A stretch of 64,000 nucleotides of DNA from Halosimplex aquaticum (GCF_028747785.1 NZ_CP118158.1:248001-312000); one strand, 5' to 3'. Positions 51,628 through 61,404 are shown, counted from the stretch's first letter. Numbers and translations are program-made. The notes: a model not told the origin generated them from the letters alone.

Positions 51628-52791
51628 ATGGAAACCGAGCCAGGGCCCGAAACCGATCTCGCGACCCTGGCCACGGAACTCGAGACGGAGAACATCACCT
51701 TCGTCGACGACCTCAACGACGAGATCGCCGATCTCGTCGAGACGAGCGACCACCTCGACTACGACTACATCTGCGGCGACGTCTCGGACTACGGCGTCTC
51801 CGCAAACGGCCACGGTCACTTCGACTTGGTTCACGACGAGGCCACCATCCATTGCGTCGTCTTCGCGTCACGACTCGACCGCGTCGGAGCCGATATCGAG
51901 GACGGCACGCAAGCCGCCGTGAAGGGCGACATCTCCTACTACGAGAGCGAAGGGCAAGTTTCGCTCTTCGTCCGGCAGGTCGTCCCCGTGGGCGATGGCA
52001 TCTACCAACAAGTCTACGAACAGAACAAACGGGCGCTCGAACAGGACGGTCTGCTCGACGACGCGACCAAACAATCGCTCCCCGAGTTTCCGACGCGGAT
52101 CGGCATCGCCACGAGCGCCGACAGCGACGCCCGCGAGGACGCTGTGACGAGCATCCACGACCGCCATCCCGACGTCGACGTCGTCGTCCACGACACGACC
52201 GTCCAGGGAGACGACGCCCTGATGTCGCTGATGAACGCCGTCAGCGCTCTGGACGACGACCCGCAGGTCGACGTGATCGTCGTCACGCGCGGTGGCGGCG
52301 CAGATAAGCATCTGCGCGTGTTCAACGAGACGCCGCTCTGTCGGGTCGTCCACCGAACGACCACGCCGACCGTCAGCGCCATCGGCCACGAGAAGGACCG
52401 CACGCTCGTCGACGAGGTGGCCGACCAGCACGTGATGACGCCGACGGAAGTCGGCCAGATCGCCCCGCGGAAAGACAATCTGCAGAGCGACCTCGAAGAA
52501 CTATCCGCGGAACTCGACCAAGCCTACGCGCGGGCGGTGCAGGACCGCCTCGACGACCTACGAACCCAGTTGGACAGCGCCTACGATCGGCACGTCACCG
52601 ACGAACTCGCCGACCTGTCCAGCCGGCTCGACCACGCCTACGAGACGCTCGAACAGCAGAAAGAACACGAGCAGGAGAAAGCCGCCGCCGTCGAGTCGTA
52701 CCAGCACACGACGACGCGCCAACGAGCGCTCATCGCCATCCTGCTCGCCCTGTTCCTGCTCACCCTCGCGCTGCTCCTGCTCAACCTATGA
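51628..52791 (+). CDS. xseA: Exonuclease VII large subunit with C-terminal membrane helix
   Basis: 387 residues. The N-terminal OB region (about 40-120, AAVKGDISYYESEGQVSLFV) is followed by the XseA catalytic core: RIGIATSADSDAREDAVTSI, VDVIVVTRGGGADKHLRVFN and TVSAIGHEKDRTLVDEVAD, then PTEVGQIAP. A coiled-coil stretch with repeated DQAY/DSAY/DHAY segments runs to about 345. Residues about 362-386 are a clear TM helix (ALIAILLALFLLTLALLLLN), which I do not know from bacterial XseA. With XseB it degrades ssDNA to oligonucleotides; here it would be tail-anchored. Confidence 0.88.
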   Translation: METEPGPETDLATLATELETENITFVDDLNDEIADLVETSDHLDYDYICGDVSDYGVSANGHGHFDLVHDEATIHCVVFASRLDRVGADIEDGTQAAVKGDISYYESEGQVSLFVRQVVPVGDGIYQQVYEQNKRALEQDGLLDDATKQSLPEFPTRIGIATSADSDAREDAVTSIHDRHPDVDVVVHDTTVQGDDALMSLMNAVSALDDDPQVDVIVVTRGGGADKHLRVFNETPLCRVVHRTTTPTVSAIGHEKDRTLVDEVADQHVMTPTEVGQIAPRKDNLQSDLEELSAELDQAYARAVQDRLDDLRTQLDSAYDRHVTDELADLSSRLDHAYETLEQQKEHEQEKAAAVESYQHTTTRQRALIAILLALFLLTLALLLLNL

Positions 52792-52988
52792 CCGACGACA
52801 CACCTACCCAGAAAGACGAGTCGATCGCAGCGAAGACCGACCGCCTCGAAACGATCATCGCCCAACTCGAAGACGGAGAAGTGTCGCTCGAACGTGCCCA
52901 AGAGTTACACGCCGAAGGCAGGTCACTGCTCGAAGAGCTCGAAGACAAACTCGATATCAACGAAGGCGAAGTCTTCGACCATGCATGA
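52788..52988 (+). CDS. xseB: Exonuclease VII small subunit
   Basis: 66 residues, coupled to xseA by an ATGA overlap (52788-52791). The XseB signature is visible: ETIIAQLEDGEVSLERAQEL, then HAEGRSLLEELEDKLDINEG, two helices forming the antiparallel hairpin that binds the large subunit. Confidence 0.87.
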   Translation: MTDDTPTQKDESIAAKTDRLETIIAQLEDGEVSLERAQELHAEGRSLLEELEDKLDINEGEVFDHA

Positions 52989-53392
52989 CTCTTCGACCGC
53001 GAGATCCGAAACAGAGAGCGCGAATGAATGCGATTTTCGAGCGTTCGGGATTCACGGAATCTAACGGGTAGCACTAGCAGAAATTCTACGTCGCATACAC
53101 TCTGGATATTCCCTCGACTTCACGGTTGTATATCCCGATTCCTTCGACATCTCGGTACGATATGAGGGTGTTCGCTCGGTGTCCTTCGAGTTTATGCATT
53201 GGATAGCGAGTCCCTACGCGATCTTCATTTCCGTCAAGCGACTTGGAACCGTCTTCGCCCTGAAATTACCTCGATGGTAGTGTCATAGACCGAGATCAGC
53301 ACTTCTCTAGGGGTCACGAAACATTTAACGAAGAATACCGTCCACCTCTCGTCCAAGATCACCGCTACAGGAGCGCCACAGGCGAGGAATTG
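52989..53392. other. Intergenic region after xseB
   Basis: About 400 bases with no supported gene. GTGTCATAGA at 53281-53290 resembles the inner part of the IS ends and of the site at 42302, but without further matching. AT-rich patches near 53310-53330. Confidence 0.35.
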
Positions 53393-53723
53393 TTACTCGG
53401 TTTCGACTGTCTCAAGGATAGTTTCGGTAAGGGGGCTACCGAGATATCGAACAGTGCTACTACGGGAATCGTATTCGACGAGATCGGCGTCAGCTAGTTT
53501 GGGTAGGTGTTGATGGTGGAGGCGTGCGACAAACCATTCCAGATCTTCGTCAGGGTCCTGTGATTGCAGTTGGCGGGCAAGCTCCTCATATGATGCAACC
53601 CCGTCTGTCTCCTCGAATAGATAGCGAAGGATCTCCCGCCGCGTACCGTCAGCTAATGCGGCTAGCGTCGCAGTGACGGATCCATCCGGTCCATCAGTAG
53701 AGATACGAATCCCCCACTGTCAT
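53393..53723 (-). pseudogene. DUF7344-type winged-helix gene with a frameshift at its 5' end
   Basis: The minus strand encodes RISTDGPDGSVTATLAALAD, then GTRREILRYLFEETDGVASY, LEWFVARLHHQHLPKLADAD and LVEYDSRSSTVRYLG to a TAA, the pattern of haloarchaeal DUF7344 HTH proteins. That frame has no start codon; an ATG at 53723 is one base out, and dropping one base from the run of five C at 53711-53715 would join them. So this is a recent frameshift or a homopolymer error. It would be a small DNA-binding protein of about 109 residues. Confidence 0.7.
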
Positions 53724-53930
53724 ACGATCCCCAGACAGTTATCCATCACGGTTCTACACTGTAGTTTACTGACAGCGATATGAATTCCGCAGATCCCAGC
53801 GAGTTTCGCCGCCTCAGACAGACATAGTTTTGCTAAATCAGCAATTGGGTTAGATATATTACGGAAATCATAGTATTTGGCCAGCGTATTTGCGAAAAGC
53901 CAATATGGGGTTAGCCCTATCAGCTATCAG

Positions 53931-54410
53931 ATGGACTTGGATGAGGTGGACAAGGGCATATTATACCTCTTGCAGCGCGATGCCCGAGAAATTACGACGC
54001 AGGAAATGGCAGACCAGGTCGGGGTGTCAGCGAGTACTGTCCGCAATCGCATCAAGCAGATGGAAGAGTACGGCATTATCCGTGGATACTATCCCGACAT
54101 CGATTACGACAAGGCGGGGCTCCAGCTCTACGTTGAGATTATCTGTTCCGCCCCAAATCCACAGCGGGAGCAACTTGCAGGTCAGGCTCGCGATATCGGT
54201 GGGATCATCTCGATACGTGAAGTCCTTAACGGAGAAGATAATATGCAGATCGACGCAGTCGGCACCGACTCCGACGACGTTGCCCGGATCACGGACGAAC
54301 TGAGTGAACTCGGGGTACGAGTCGTCAATACGAAGATTATCAAGAACACGGTCATCCAGCCGTTCAACTATTTCGGCGAACACGTCGTGGAAGGGGATCG
54401 AAGTGAATGA
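53931..54410 (+). CDS. Lrp/AsnC-family transcription regulator
   Basis: 159 residues from MDLDEVDKGILYLLQRDARE. An AsnC-type HTH (about 5-55, TQEMADQVGVSASTVRNRIK) is followed by an RAM/ACT-like ligand domain (GLQLYVEIICSAPNPQREQL, then IGGIISIREVLNGEDNMQID). It overlaps the following HalOD1 gene, so the two are co-transcribed. An AT-rich promoter stretch lies at about 53850-53875. Ligand and targets unknown. Confidence 0.85.
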   Translation: MDLDEVDKGILYLLQRDAREITTQEMADQVGVSASTVRNRIKQMEEYGIIRGYYPDIDYDKAGLQLYVEIICSAPNPQREQLAGQARDIGGIISIREVLNGEDNMQIDAVGTDSDDVARITDELSELGVRVVNTKIIKNTVIQPFNYFGEHVVEGDRSE

Positions 54411-54723
54411 CTGCCCAGTAGAGGGGTTAGAACCAGTAGAATACGACGACGAGACAAACACATTCCAGGCTGGCTTCGATAGCGCGGAGCTCCCACCGAG
54501 CCACGCCGTCGTCAAAGTGGTGAGTGAGGTTTGTGATACGCAGCCGACTGATTTCGAACCGTTATACTCGGCCATCGATCCACAAGCGCTAGATAGGATC
54601 TGTACGAGGCACCCGCTTGATTCACAGGAAGGCGATTGTGTTGTGGAATTCACGTACCTCGACTGTCAAATCACGGTCAAGAGTTACGGATATATCGCGG
54701 TTCAGCCGCTCGCTGTTGAATAG
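54403..54723 (+). CDS. HalOD1 output-domain protein
   Basis: 106 residues with a GTG start inside the end of the Lrp-like gene. HalOD1 pattern: SHAVVKVVSEVCDTQPTDFE, PLYSAIDPQALDRICTR and VVEFTYLDCQITVKSYGYIA. HalOD1 domains are haloarchaeal signalling outputs often attached to sensor systems. Coupling with an Lrp-like regulator suggests that they act together. Confidence 0.8.
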   Translation: MNDCPVEGLEPVEYDDETNTFQAGFDSAELPPSHAVVKVVSEVCDTQPTDFEPLYSAIDPQALDRICTRHPLDSQEGDCVVEFTYLDCQITVKSYGYIAVQPLAVE

Positions 54724-55312
54724 ACCGTTTCTTCTGAATCGATTCGCATTACAGATATCGTATCTCGGGTCAGTTACTAACGGCTTCAGCCGTTGGACTT
54801 CCGTGCTGTCTCAGTGTGAAATTAGAGTGGGGAGGAAGTATGGACACGTCAATCCAGGTCGGTCCGAGTAGCCCACATTCCGAAGTCGATCGCCGGGTCG
54901 GGGTGCAAGCCTGTTGACGAGAGGAACTATTCCGCATAAATGCTGGTGTTGAGTTCGCAGGATTGAGATCGCCCGTGTCTGGAGCGAGGCCGGTGTGCTT
55001 GTGAGAAACAGTAGGTGGGGTGGGTGTGAACGAGAGACGGGTGGATCTCTCGAGGCGAAGTGGATGGCTTCGCACCCGCGTGAGCGGGTAGTGATCCGTT
55101 CGCAGTCTTGCGGTAAGGCCCTTCCGATACGACGGGGGTGGTTGTCCTTTCGAGACCAGGTTAGTAGAACCAAACCAGCCTCCGATGACTGCGTAGACCG
55201 AGCGATCCGACGTGGCCATCACCCATTGTGTGATCGTGGAGAGAATCGAAGAAGGGTCCGTTCTCTCCGGGTTCGCTGACTATATATCTGTACTACATAC
55301 CTTCTTGTTACA
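54724..55312. other. Intergenic region before IS copy C
   Basis: About 590 bases. A short hairpin AACGGC-TTCA-GCCGTT lies at 54779-54794, soon after the HalOD1 stop, and could be a terminator-like or mobile-element end structure. Several short frames in the middle have poor composition. The 7-bp TGTTACA target sequence of IS copy C is at 55306-55312. Confidence 0.4.
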
Positions 55313-56380
55313 GAGGGTGTCATAGAAAGCCTCACACACGAGGACGCAGGGTGTTGGAACTGTGTCTACGAGCGCCAGCACCCTGCAAGAAGAGGGTTCT
55401 ATCGACGAGTTCTTCAATGTCGTGGCTACCGAGACGCTCGCGTTGTTCGAGCATCTTGAGTTCGACTTTTTCAGCGAGTTCGACGTGTTCGCCCCCGCTC
55501 GCCGGGGGCGAACACGAGACCACCACCCACCAGAACTCTTCCGAGCGTTCCTCCACTGCTACTACAAGGACATCTACGGCATTCGCCCGGTCACACGAGA
55601 ACTCCAGAACACGGTCGTCTGGCTCAGCTGTGGCTTCGATCGACCGCCCTCAAGAGACGCGGTCGATCGCTTCCTCACCGACCTCGAACACGTCGTCGAC
55701 GAAGTCTTCGACCACCTCGTCGAGCAGGCCGCCGCCCGCGGCCTGCTCGACATGACCTACCGAATCGATTCGACGGACGTGCGAGCGATGCCATCCGACC
55801 CAGATGCGCGAAGAACTACGACCCAACCGCTGAGGAGTACTATTACGGCTACGGCTGTACGATCGTCTCAACCGGCGCAAAGATCCCGATTGCAGCCGAG
55901 TTCACCGAGAGCAAACAAGCCGCAGAAGAGACGGCGATGCGCGTCACCCGTGACGCGCTCGCCGTCGCCCAGCCGATCTGGATGCTCGGTGACAGCGCCT
56001 ACGACACGCTCGACTGGCACGACCTCCTGCTGACCGCAGGAGTCGTGCCAATCGCCCCGTACAACCCGCGAAACACCGACGATCCGCTCAATATCAAGTA
56101 CAGAGTCGAAGACCGCATCGAGAAACACAGTGACGAGATTCAGCTCAAACAGTCGATCCTAGACGAGACGTACAACCGCCGGAGTCAGGTCGAGCGAACG
56201 AACGATGCGGTCAAGGACTGCGGCCTCGGGACGCTACGCGCCCGAGGCCGCGTCCACGCCCGAGCGCAGGTGTTCCTTGCGCTCTGCGTTCGACTCGTCG
56301 TCGCCGTCACCAACTACGAACGAGGTGACAATCCGGGAAGCACCGTCATCACGGTATGAGATGGATTCTATGACACCCTC
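55313..56380 (+). mobile_element. IS copy C, ISH11-like, 1068 bp, with 7-bp target duplication
   Basis: Perfect 15-bp ends, and TGTTACA directly repeated on both sides (55306-55312 and 56381-56387), showing a clean insertion. It is one base shorter than copies A and B because of a deletion inside the transposase gene. Confidence 0.93.
55362..56359 (+). pseudogene. Transposase gene of copy C, frameshifted
   Basis: Compared with copies A and B one T is missing between 55808 and 55809 (GATGCG-CGAAG instead of GATGCGTCGAAG), just after the first catalytic Asp region. The frame then diverges and stops at 56033. The downstream in-frame part resumes from about 55937. The protein cannot form a full DDE site, so this copy depends on transposase from A or B. 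Confidence 0.9.
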
Positions 56381-56515
56381 TGTTACATGCAAGTCCTCCT
56401 CTCTCCAGGGCGACCCGAGACGGGCTTTTCTCGACAGTGCTCCCCGCAGCGTCGTACCCCCCAGCAGACTCCGACACTCTGGCCAAACGTAGTAGCGCAG
56501 GGGAGCTAATCCTCG

Positions 56516-58411
56516 ATGCCAGACGAGGAAGACGACATCTTCTCGGACGAACGAGAAGACATCGAGAAGCCGATGAGCCGGTTGCTGGGGAAGTACGCCC
56601 GCCGGTACCCCAAGCCCGTCTGTATCGCGCTGGCGGCGAACATGGTGTCGCCACTGCTCGGGCTGGCGCCGGCGTGGCTACTCGCGCTGGCTATCGACGG
56701 CCTCTTTACAGAGAGCACGCCCTATCGACTCCCGCTCGTCCCCGTCGAGATGCTCCCGGAGACGACGCCGGGGAAGATGCTCCTCACCGTCGGCCTGTTC
56801 GTGAGCGTCTATCTGCTCACGACGATTCTCACCTGGCTCGGCAGCTGGGGGTGGGCGGTCTTCGCGGAGAACGTCCAGCACGATCTACGGACTGACGTCT
56901 ACGACAAGATGCAGGGCCTCGGCATGGAGTTTTACTCCGACAGACAGACGGGCGAACTCATGAGCGTCCTGTCGAGCGACGTCAACCGGCTCGAAGGATT
57001 TCTCAATGGCTGGCTCGGCCAACTGCTCAACATCCTGGTGCAGGTGGTCGGCATTAGCGCGATCATGCTCGGGACGAACTGGCAACTCGCGCTCGTGGCG
57101 CTCCTGCCGGCGCCGCTGCTGACGCTCGTCAGCTACTTCTTCGTCAAGAAGGTCCGACCGATGTACCGCGAGGCGCGCGGAACCTTCGGCGATCTCGCAT
57201 CCCGACTGGAGAACAACCTCAGTGGGATCCAGGTCGTGAAGTCGTTCACGAACGAGCCGTTCGAATCCACTCGCGTCGAAGGGGCGTCCCAGAAGCACAT
57301 GGACGCGCGGTGGGGTGCCCGCCGATGGGGAATCCGCTTCGGCCCGCTTCTCACACTCATCAACGGACTCGGATTCGCGCTCGTGTTCCTGGTGGGTGGC
57401 TGGTGGGTACTCTTCGGTCCGCCGCTCGAAATGTTCTCTGGGACGGTCACCGTCGGGACAGTCGTGATGTTCCTGCAGTACACCCGCCAGATTCAGGGAC
57501 CGATGACCCAGGCTGGCCAGCTTCTCAACAACTTCGAGCGCGTGAAAGCGTCCGCAGAACGCGTGTTCGTCCTCTTCGACTACCCCGTCAGCATTCCGGA
57601 AGATCCTGACGCGAACGAACTCACCGACGTCGACGGGACCGTCGAATTCGACGATGTGTCGTTTAGCTACCCCGATGGCGAGGAAGCACTGACCGACGTC
57701 TCGTTCACTGTCGACGCCGGCGAGACGGTCGGCCTCGTTGGCCCGACGGGGTCCGGGAAGTCGACACTGATGAAACTGCTGCTCCGGTTCTACGACGTGT
57801 CGGAGGGAGAGGTAGCTGTCGACGGGATTGACGTTCGGGATGTCACCTTACGGAGTCTCCGCGCGTCGATCGGCTACGTTTCCCAAGAACCGTTCCTCTT
57901 TACCGGGACGATCCGTGAAAACATCGCCTATGGACTCAACGTGACCGACGACGAAATCCAATCGGCGACCGAGCGAGCGAACGCCCACGGGTTCATCACC
58001 GATCTCGAAGACGGCTACGACACCGAAGTCGGACAACGTGGCGACCGACTGTCGGGCGGGCAGCGCCAGCGCATCGCGATCGCACGAGTGCTGCTACGGG
58101 ATCCGGAGATCCTCATCCTCGACGAAGCGACTAGCCACGTCGACAACGAGACCGAGGTCCTGATCCAGCAGTCGTTGAACGAACTGACCGCAGACCGGAC
58201 GACGTTTAGCATCGCCCACCGCCTCTCGACGGTCCGCGAGGCTGACCGGATTCTCGTCCTCGAGGATGGCGAGATCGTCGAACGAGGACCACACGAGGAA
58301 TTACTGTCCACGAATGGATTGTACGCAAATCTCTGGCGCGTACAGGTCGGTGAACTCGGGTCGCTCCCCGAGACGTTCCTTGAAGAGGCTGCTGCGCGCG
58401 ATCGGGCCTGA
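56516..58411 (+). CDS. Type I ABC exporter (fused permease and ATPase)
   Basis: 631 residues. A six-helix ABC_membrane domain (about 35-345) includes GMEFYSDRQTGELMSVLSSD, the coupling-helix region typical of MsbA/multidrug exporters. The ATPase domain (about 380-600) has Walker A GPTGSGKST near residue 411, Q-loop SQEPFLF, signature LSGGQRQR near 518, Walker B ILILDEATS and the H-loop His in IAHRLSTV. It works as a homodimer or heterodimer exporting an unknown hydrophobic substrate. It begins 136 bases after IS copy C. Confidence 0.93.
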   Translation: MPDEEDDIFSDEREDIEKPMSRLLGKYARRYPKPVCIALAANMVSPLLGLAPAWLLALAIDGLFTESTPYRLPLVPVEMLPETTPGKMLLTVGLFVSVYLLTTILTWLGSWGWAVFAENVQHDLRTDVYDKMQGLGMEFYSDRQTGELMSVLSSDVNRLEGFLNGWLGQLLNILVQVVGISAIMLGTNWQLALVALLPAPLLTLVSYFFVKKVRPMYREARGTFGDLASRLENNLSGIQVVKSFTNEPFESTRVEGASQKHMDARWGARRWGIRFGPLLTLINGLGFALVFLVGGWWVLFGPPLEMFSGTVTVGTVVMFLQYTRQIQGPMTQAGQLLNNFERVKASAERVFVLFDYPVSIPEDPDANELTDVDGTVEFDDVSFSYPDGEEALTDVSFTVDAGETVGLVGPTGSGKSTLMKLLLRFYDVSEGEVAVDGIDVRDVTLRSLRASIGYVSQEPFLFTGTIRENIAYGLNVTDDEIQSATERANAHGFITDLEDGYDTEVGQRGDRLSGGQRQRIAIARVLLRDPEILILDEATSHVDNETEVLIQQSLNELTADRTTFSIAHRLSTVREADRILVLEDGEIVERGPHEELLSTNGLYANLWRVQVGELGSLPETFLEEAAARDRA

Positions 58412-58848
58412 CGGACTCGACCACGACTGTCGTTCGCTCGGTCGCCGTACTCGAATCGGGAACTGGCTGGCTGTGAACGGACGCGTTTCCTACTGACATT
58501 CTACCGCTTAACTCGAGATGGCTCGTTTCCCCTTCTCGAGAACTGGACGAGTCTAAACTGTCACGTCGTGCGAGCAGGCATTCGCCGCCGCCGCAAGAAA
58601 CGTGGCGAGGTCTAGAACGGGACATACCCCCTGAACGAGGCGGAATACAGCGGAATATCGGGCTGTCCCACCGTTCCATTGCTGTTGTTCATCAATGGCT
58701 CCATGTTATCTCTCTCCAAGGCGGGTACCGACGTTATCTAGCAACAGTCTCCGTGGTTTCATTGGTGGTGTTTCTTCTGGACTCACAGGCGCTGGAGTCC
58801 TCATATCCTCTGTAAAGGCCTTACTGCAGTCATCTGGTGAGAGGTACG
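58412..58848. other. Intergenic region after the ABC exporter
   Basis: About 440 bases without a supported gene. Short frames around 58600-58800 (for example one with GLSHRSIAVVHQWLHVI) look like shards of a decayed reading frame but cannot be assigned. AT-richer DNA near 58690-58840 probably contains the promoter of the next small gene. Confidence 0.35.
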
Positions 58849-59097
58849 ATGGTAGAATCCACACAGAGAGGGAGAGAATCTACCGCCAGTGAAATTACGG
58901 CGGATAAGATCGACAAACCAATTGGGAAATTAGTTACCTGCTTGCAATGTGATTCAGATGCTCACGCAATTGTGCTGAGGAAGACCGTGATCGTCTCCCA
59001 AGACGCAGAGACAGACGGAAAAGTCTGGGTTGATTGCTTTGACTGTGGAAATGGATTTCTCGTCCACAACCAGATGAAATCAGCAGACCCACGTTAG
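58849..59097 (+). CDS. Small zinc-knuckle protein
   Basis: 82 residues from MVESTQRGRESTASEITADK. Two C-x2-C pairs (LVTCLQCDSDAH and WVDCFDCGNGF) about 29 residues apart would bind one zinc. It is less GC-rich than its neighbours and converges with the MFS gene, overlapping by four bases at the stops. Function unknown. Confidence 0.6.
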   Translation: MVESTQRGRESTASEITADKIDKPIGKLVTCLQCDSDAHAIVLRKTVIVSQDAETDGKVWVDCFDCGNGFLVHNQMKSADPR

Positions 59098-60329
59098 GAC
59101 CCGACGCTCGGGAGAAACTTGCCGGTCTCTCGTCTGACACCGCCCAAGAGAATCGAGGCCGCGATAAGCGGCATGGCTGCACAACAGAGATAAACTGGCC
59201 AAAAGCCAACGATCTCGACGATCGGGAGTGTGACGATGGGGCCGAATCCACCGCCGATATCTCCGAAGACGTTATTTGTCCCCACGGCGCGACCCATCTC
59301 GCCATCGGCAACGAGATCACCTAACAGCGCCATCAATGGGCCACTCGTTCCCCCCTGACCGAGACCGATACACAGGCACGCAAGAGCCAACGTCGATATC
59401 GAATCCGCGAGTGCGAGCAGAACGAAACCGGCCGACGTAACGCCTAGGAACAGGAGTAAAATAGGGACTCGTGACTGATTTCGATCGCTGACGTACCCTC
59501 CGAGATACATCGACAGCCCCGCAGCGACGACGGTGAGGCCCATGAACAGACCCGAGGAGCCCTGGGAATCGAATCCGAAGACGCTGAGTTGGTTCTGATC
59601 GAGAAACACGACGAGTGTTGCGAACAGTGCGCCGATATAGACGAACAGTACCGCGAAGTTCACCAGGCCGACCGTGACCGCAGGGAGACTCGTATTGATG
59701 TCCCACGGTTTCACCGACTGATTCGCTCCACCTTCGACGTGTGTCTCGGGCACGGTCAGGTATGCGATGGCACTGGCACCGAAAGCAAAGACTGTCGCCA
59801 CGGTAAACGCAATGACGTTTCCGGAGAATTCGCTCACAAGCCCACCGAGTACCACCCCTGTCGGGAACCCGAAGAGGACGCCGCCTCTGATGAGCCCCAT
59901 ATTCGAACCCCGCGATCCGCCGTCGCTGATGTCATCCGCAATCGTGTACGCAGTTGCGAAGACGAGCGCGCTCCCGACACCCCAGAGGAGCCGAGCACCC
60001 ATGAACCACGCTTCGGGAAGCGGTGCGATCATCGCGATAACGTAGCCAGACGTGGAGATTCCCTGAATGAACATCCCGACGACGAATGGTTTTCTCGTCC
60101 CGAAGCGATCCACGATGCTTCCGGCCGGTGCGTTCGCGAACAGCCGTGAAAACCGATTCGCGCTCAGGATGAGCCCGACGAGAAACGGGGAGATTCCGAG
60201 AACAGCCCCGAGGTTCGGTAAGATTGGGAATATCACGCCGCCGCCGAAGCCGATAAAGAACGTACTGACGATAACCGCTCCGAGAACGGGCGGCCGCTCG
60301 TCTTCAGCCCCACGGAGGAGAGTCGGCAT
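59094..60329 (-). CDS. MFS transporter
   Basis: 411 residues, twelve TM helices. The loop 2-3 motif reads AGSIVDRFGTRKPFVVGM and the first-half helices start VIVSTFFIGFGGGVIFPILP. The second half begins near VTVGLVNFAVLFVYIGALFA. Probably an exporter; no neighbour points to a substrate. Not closely related to the MFS gene at 29519-30835 by eye. Confidence 0.87.
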   Translation of the reverse strand: MPTLLRGAEDERPPVLGAVIVSTFFIGFGGGVIFPILPNLGAVLGISPFLVGLILSANRFSRLFANAPAGSIVDRFGTRKPFVVGMFIQGISTSGYVIAMIAPLPEAWFMGARLLWGVGSALVFATAYTIADDISDGGSRGSNMGLIRGGVLFGFPTGVVLGGLVSEFSGNVIAFTVATVFAFGASAIAYLTVPETHVEGGANQSVKPWDINTSLPAVTVGLVNFAVLFVYIGALFATLVVFLDQNQLSVFGFDSQGSSGLFMGLTVVAAGLSMYLGGYVSDRNQSRVPILLLFLGVTSAGFVLLALADSISTLALACLCIGLGQGGTSGPLMALLGDLVADGEMGRAVGTNNVFGDIGGGFGPIVTLPIVEIVGFWPVYLCCAAMPLIAASILLGGVRRETGKFLPSVGS

Positions 60330-60813
60330 ATTCGAGACGACAGTTCCTGAACCTCTTGAGCATGTTCATGCCGGAGTCAAATCGATCCGGAGTTACCAAT
60401 GGTCTGTTTCAACGCATTTCAGCCAACGCTGAATTTGTAACTGGATCCTCGGTCGAACCATCACTGAGACCGTTCTCTTGCCAGCTACTGCGGAAGAAGA
60501 AAACTGCGACGACGATGACCGCGGTGACGTTTGAGAGAGCGCCTGCGCCGGGCTCAGTTACAGGGCAGCGCGCACTAGAGCTGGAAGAGGAGTTATTTTT
60601 CTGGTATTTCTCCCCTTCTTGGGGACAAAGGCACCACCGCCGCGACTGTGGAGCCGATGTGACACCATTGTGATCCATTCCGTCGGGGACACATATTCCA
60701 CGGCTGTGGCCGGCCTGGCCGCATCGAAGCGCATATTTGTATACGATGCTCTGCCAATCCTCGTCACCTATGTTCGGTATTTGGAATTACCTTTCCATGG
60801 ACAGAGTGATGCG
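60330..60813. other. Intergenic region between the MFS and membrane-protein genes
   Basis: About 480 bases. The minus strand from about 60560 to 60410 reads PGAGALSNVTAVIVVAVFFF, a single hydrophobic helix after a Pro/Gly/Ser stretch, like the C-terminal anchor of a lost surface protein, but no upstream body remains. The last 150 bases are AT-richer and should hold the promoter of the next gene. Confidence 0.35.
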
Positions 60814-61404
60814 ATGTCACTGACCGAGGTACAACGACCAGCGAATCGACGCGAGCGGTATCGCTTTATGCCGACTGCCGCATCCCCGCCGTTCGCGATC
60901 GGGGGAATTCTCGTGTCCCTGTTGCTTCCTGCCGTGGGCTATCTCTCGGGCGATGTCCGGGTCATGTTCACCGTCCACCTGTTCCTCGGTGCGTTCTGGT
61001 TCGGGACCGCGGTACTCGGAGCGGTCGTCCTCGGCCCCGTCATGGGGAGCCCTTCCGAAGAAGCGAACGCCGAGGGCTTCGTCCCGAAGATGAACCTACT
61101 CATGGAGCCTGTCTCGGTCGGCGTCGTCGGATCTGGGATCGGCCTCGCCGACAAGATGGGCCTATGGGCGTCGGCGACGCCGTCGCTGTGGGCGGCATTC
61201 GCTCTCGCCATTGCGCTGCTCGTCCTCGGGTTCGGCCCACTGCATAAGTTCACCGCCGGGATGTTCGATGAGATCGCCGCCGCCGGCACTGACCACGAAC
61301 GACTCGCCTCCCTGAACAAGAAATACGGGAGGTTGAGCATGGTCGAACACCTCCTCATGATCGCTATCGTCGCCACCATGTCCGGACTGCGCTGGGGCTT
61401 CTGA
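60814..61404 (+). CDS. Small polytopic membrane protein
   Basis: 196 residues from MSLTEVQRPANRRERYRFMP. About five TM helices (FAIGGILVSLLLPAVGYLSG, VMFTVHLFLGAFWFGTAVLG, LWAAFALAIALLVLGFGPLH and MVEHLLMIAIVATMSGLRWG). The HLFLGAFWFG segment with a conserved His resembles DUF2269-like membrane proteins. An earlier in-frame ATG (60619) is rejected because the sequence between looks noncoding. Function unknown. Confidence 0.65.
   Translation: MSLTEVQRPANRRERYRFMPTAASPPFAIGGILVSLLLPAVGYLSGDVRVMFTVHLFLGAFWFGTAVLGAVVLGPVMGSPSEEANAEGFVPKMNLLMEPVSVGVVGSGIGLADKMGLWASATPSLWAAFALAIALLVLGFGPLHKFTAGMFDEIAAAGTDHERLASLNKKYGRLSMVEHLLMIAIVATMSGLRWGF

Noticed and set aside
54779..54794. Hairpin AACGGC-TTCA-GCCGTT as an IS200/IS605 right end or omega-RNA piece
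   Set aside because: No TnpA or TnpB coding sequence or matching left end lies nearby; a 6-bp stem alone is common.
58606..58800. Possible HTH transposase fragment (GLSHRSIAVVHQWLHVI)
   Set aside because: The resemblance to IS6-type HTH sequence is too short and is not supported by flanking motifs.
60410..60560. Minus-strand hydrophobic segment as a small membrane protein gene
   Set aside because: No start codon in a sensible position and the upstream part is low-complexity Ser-rich; at most a remnant.
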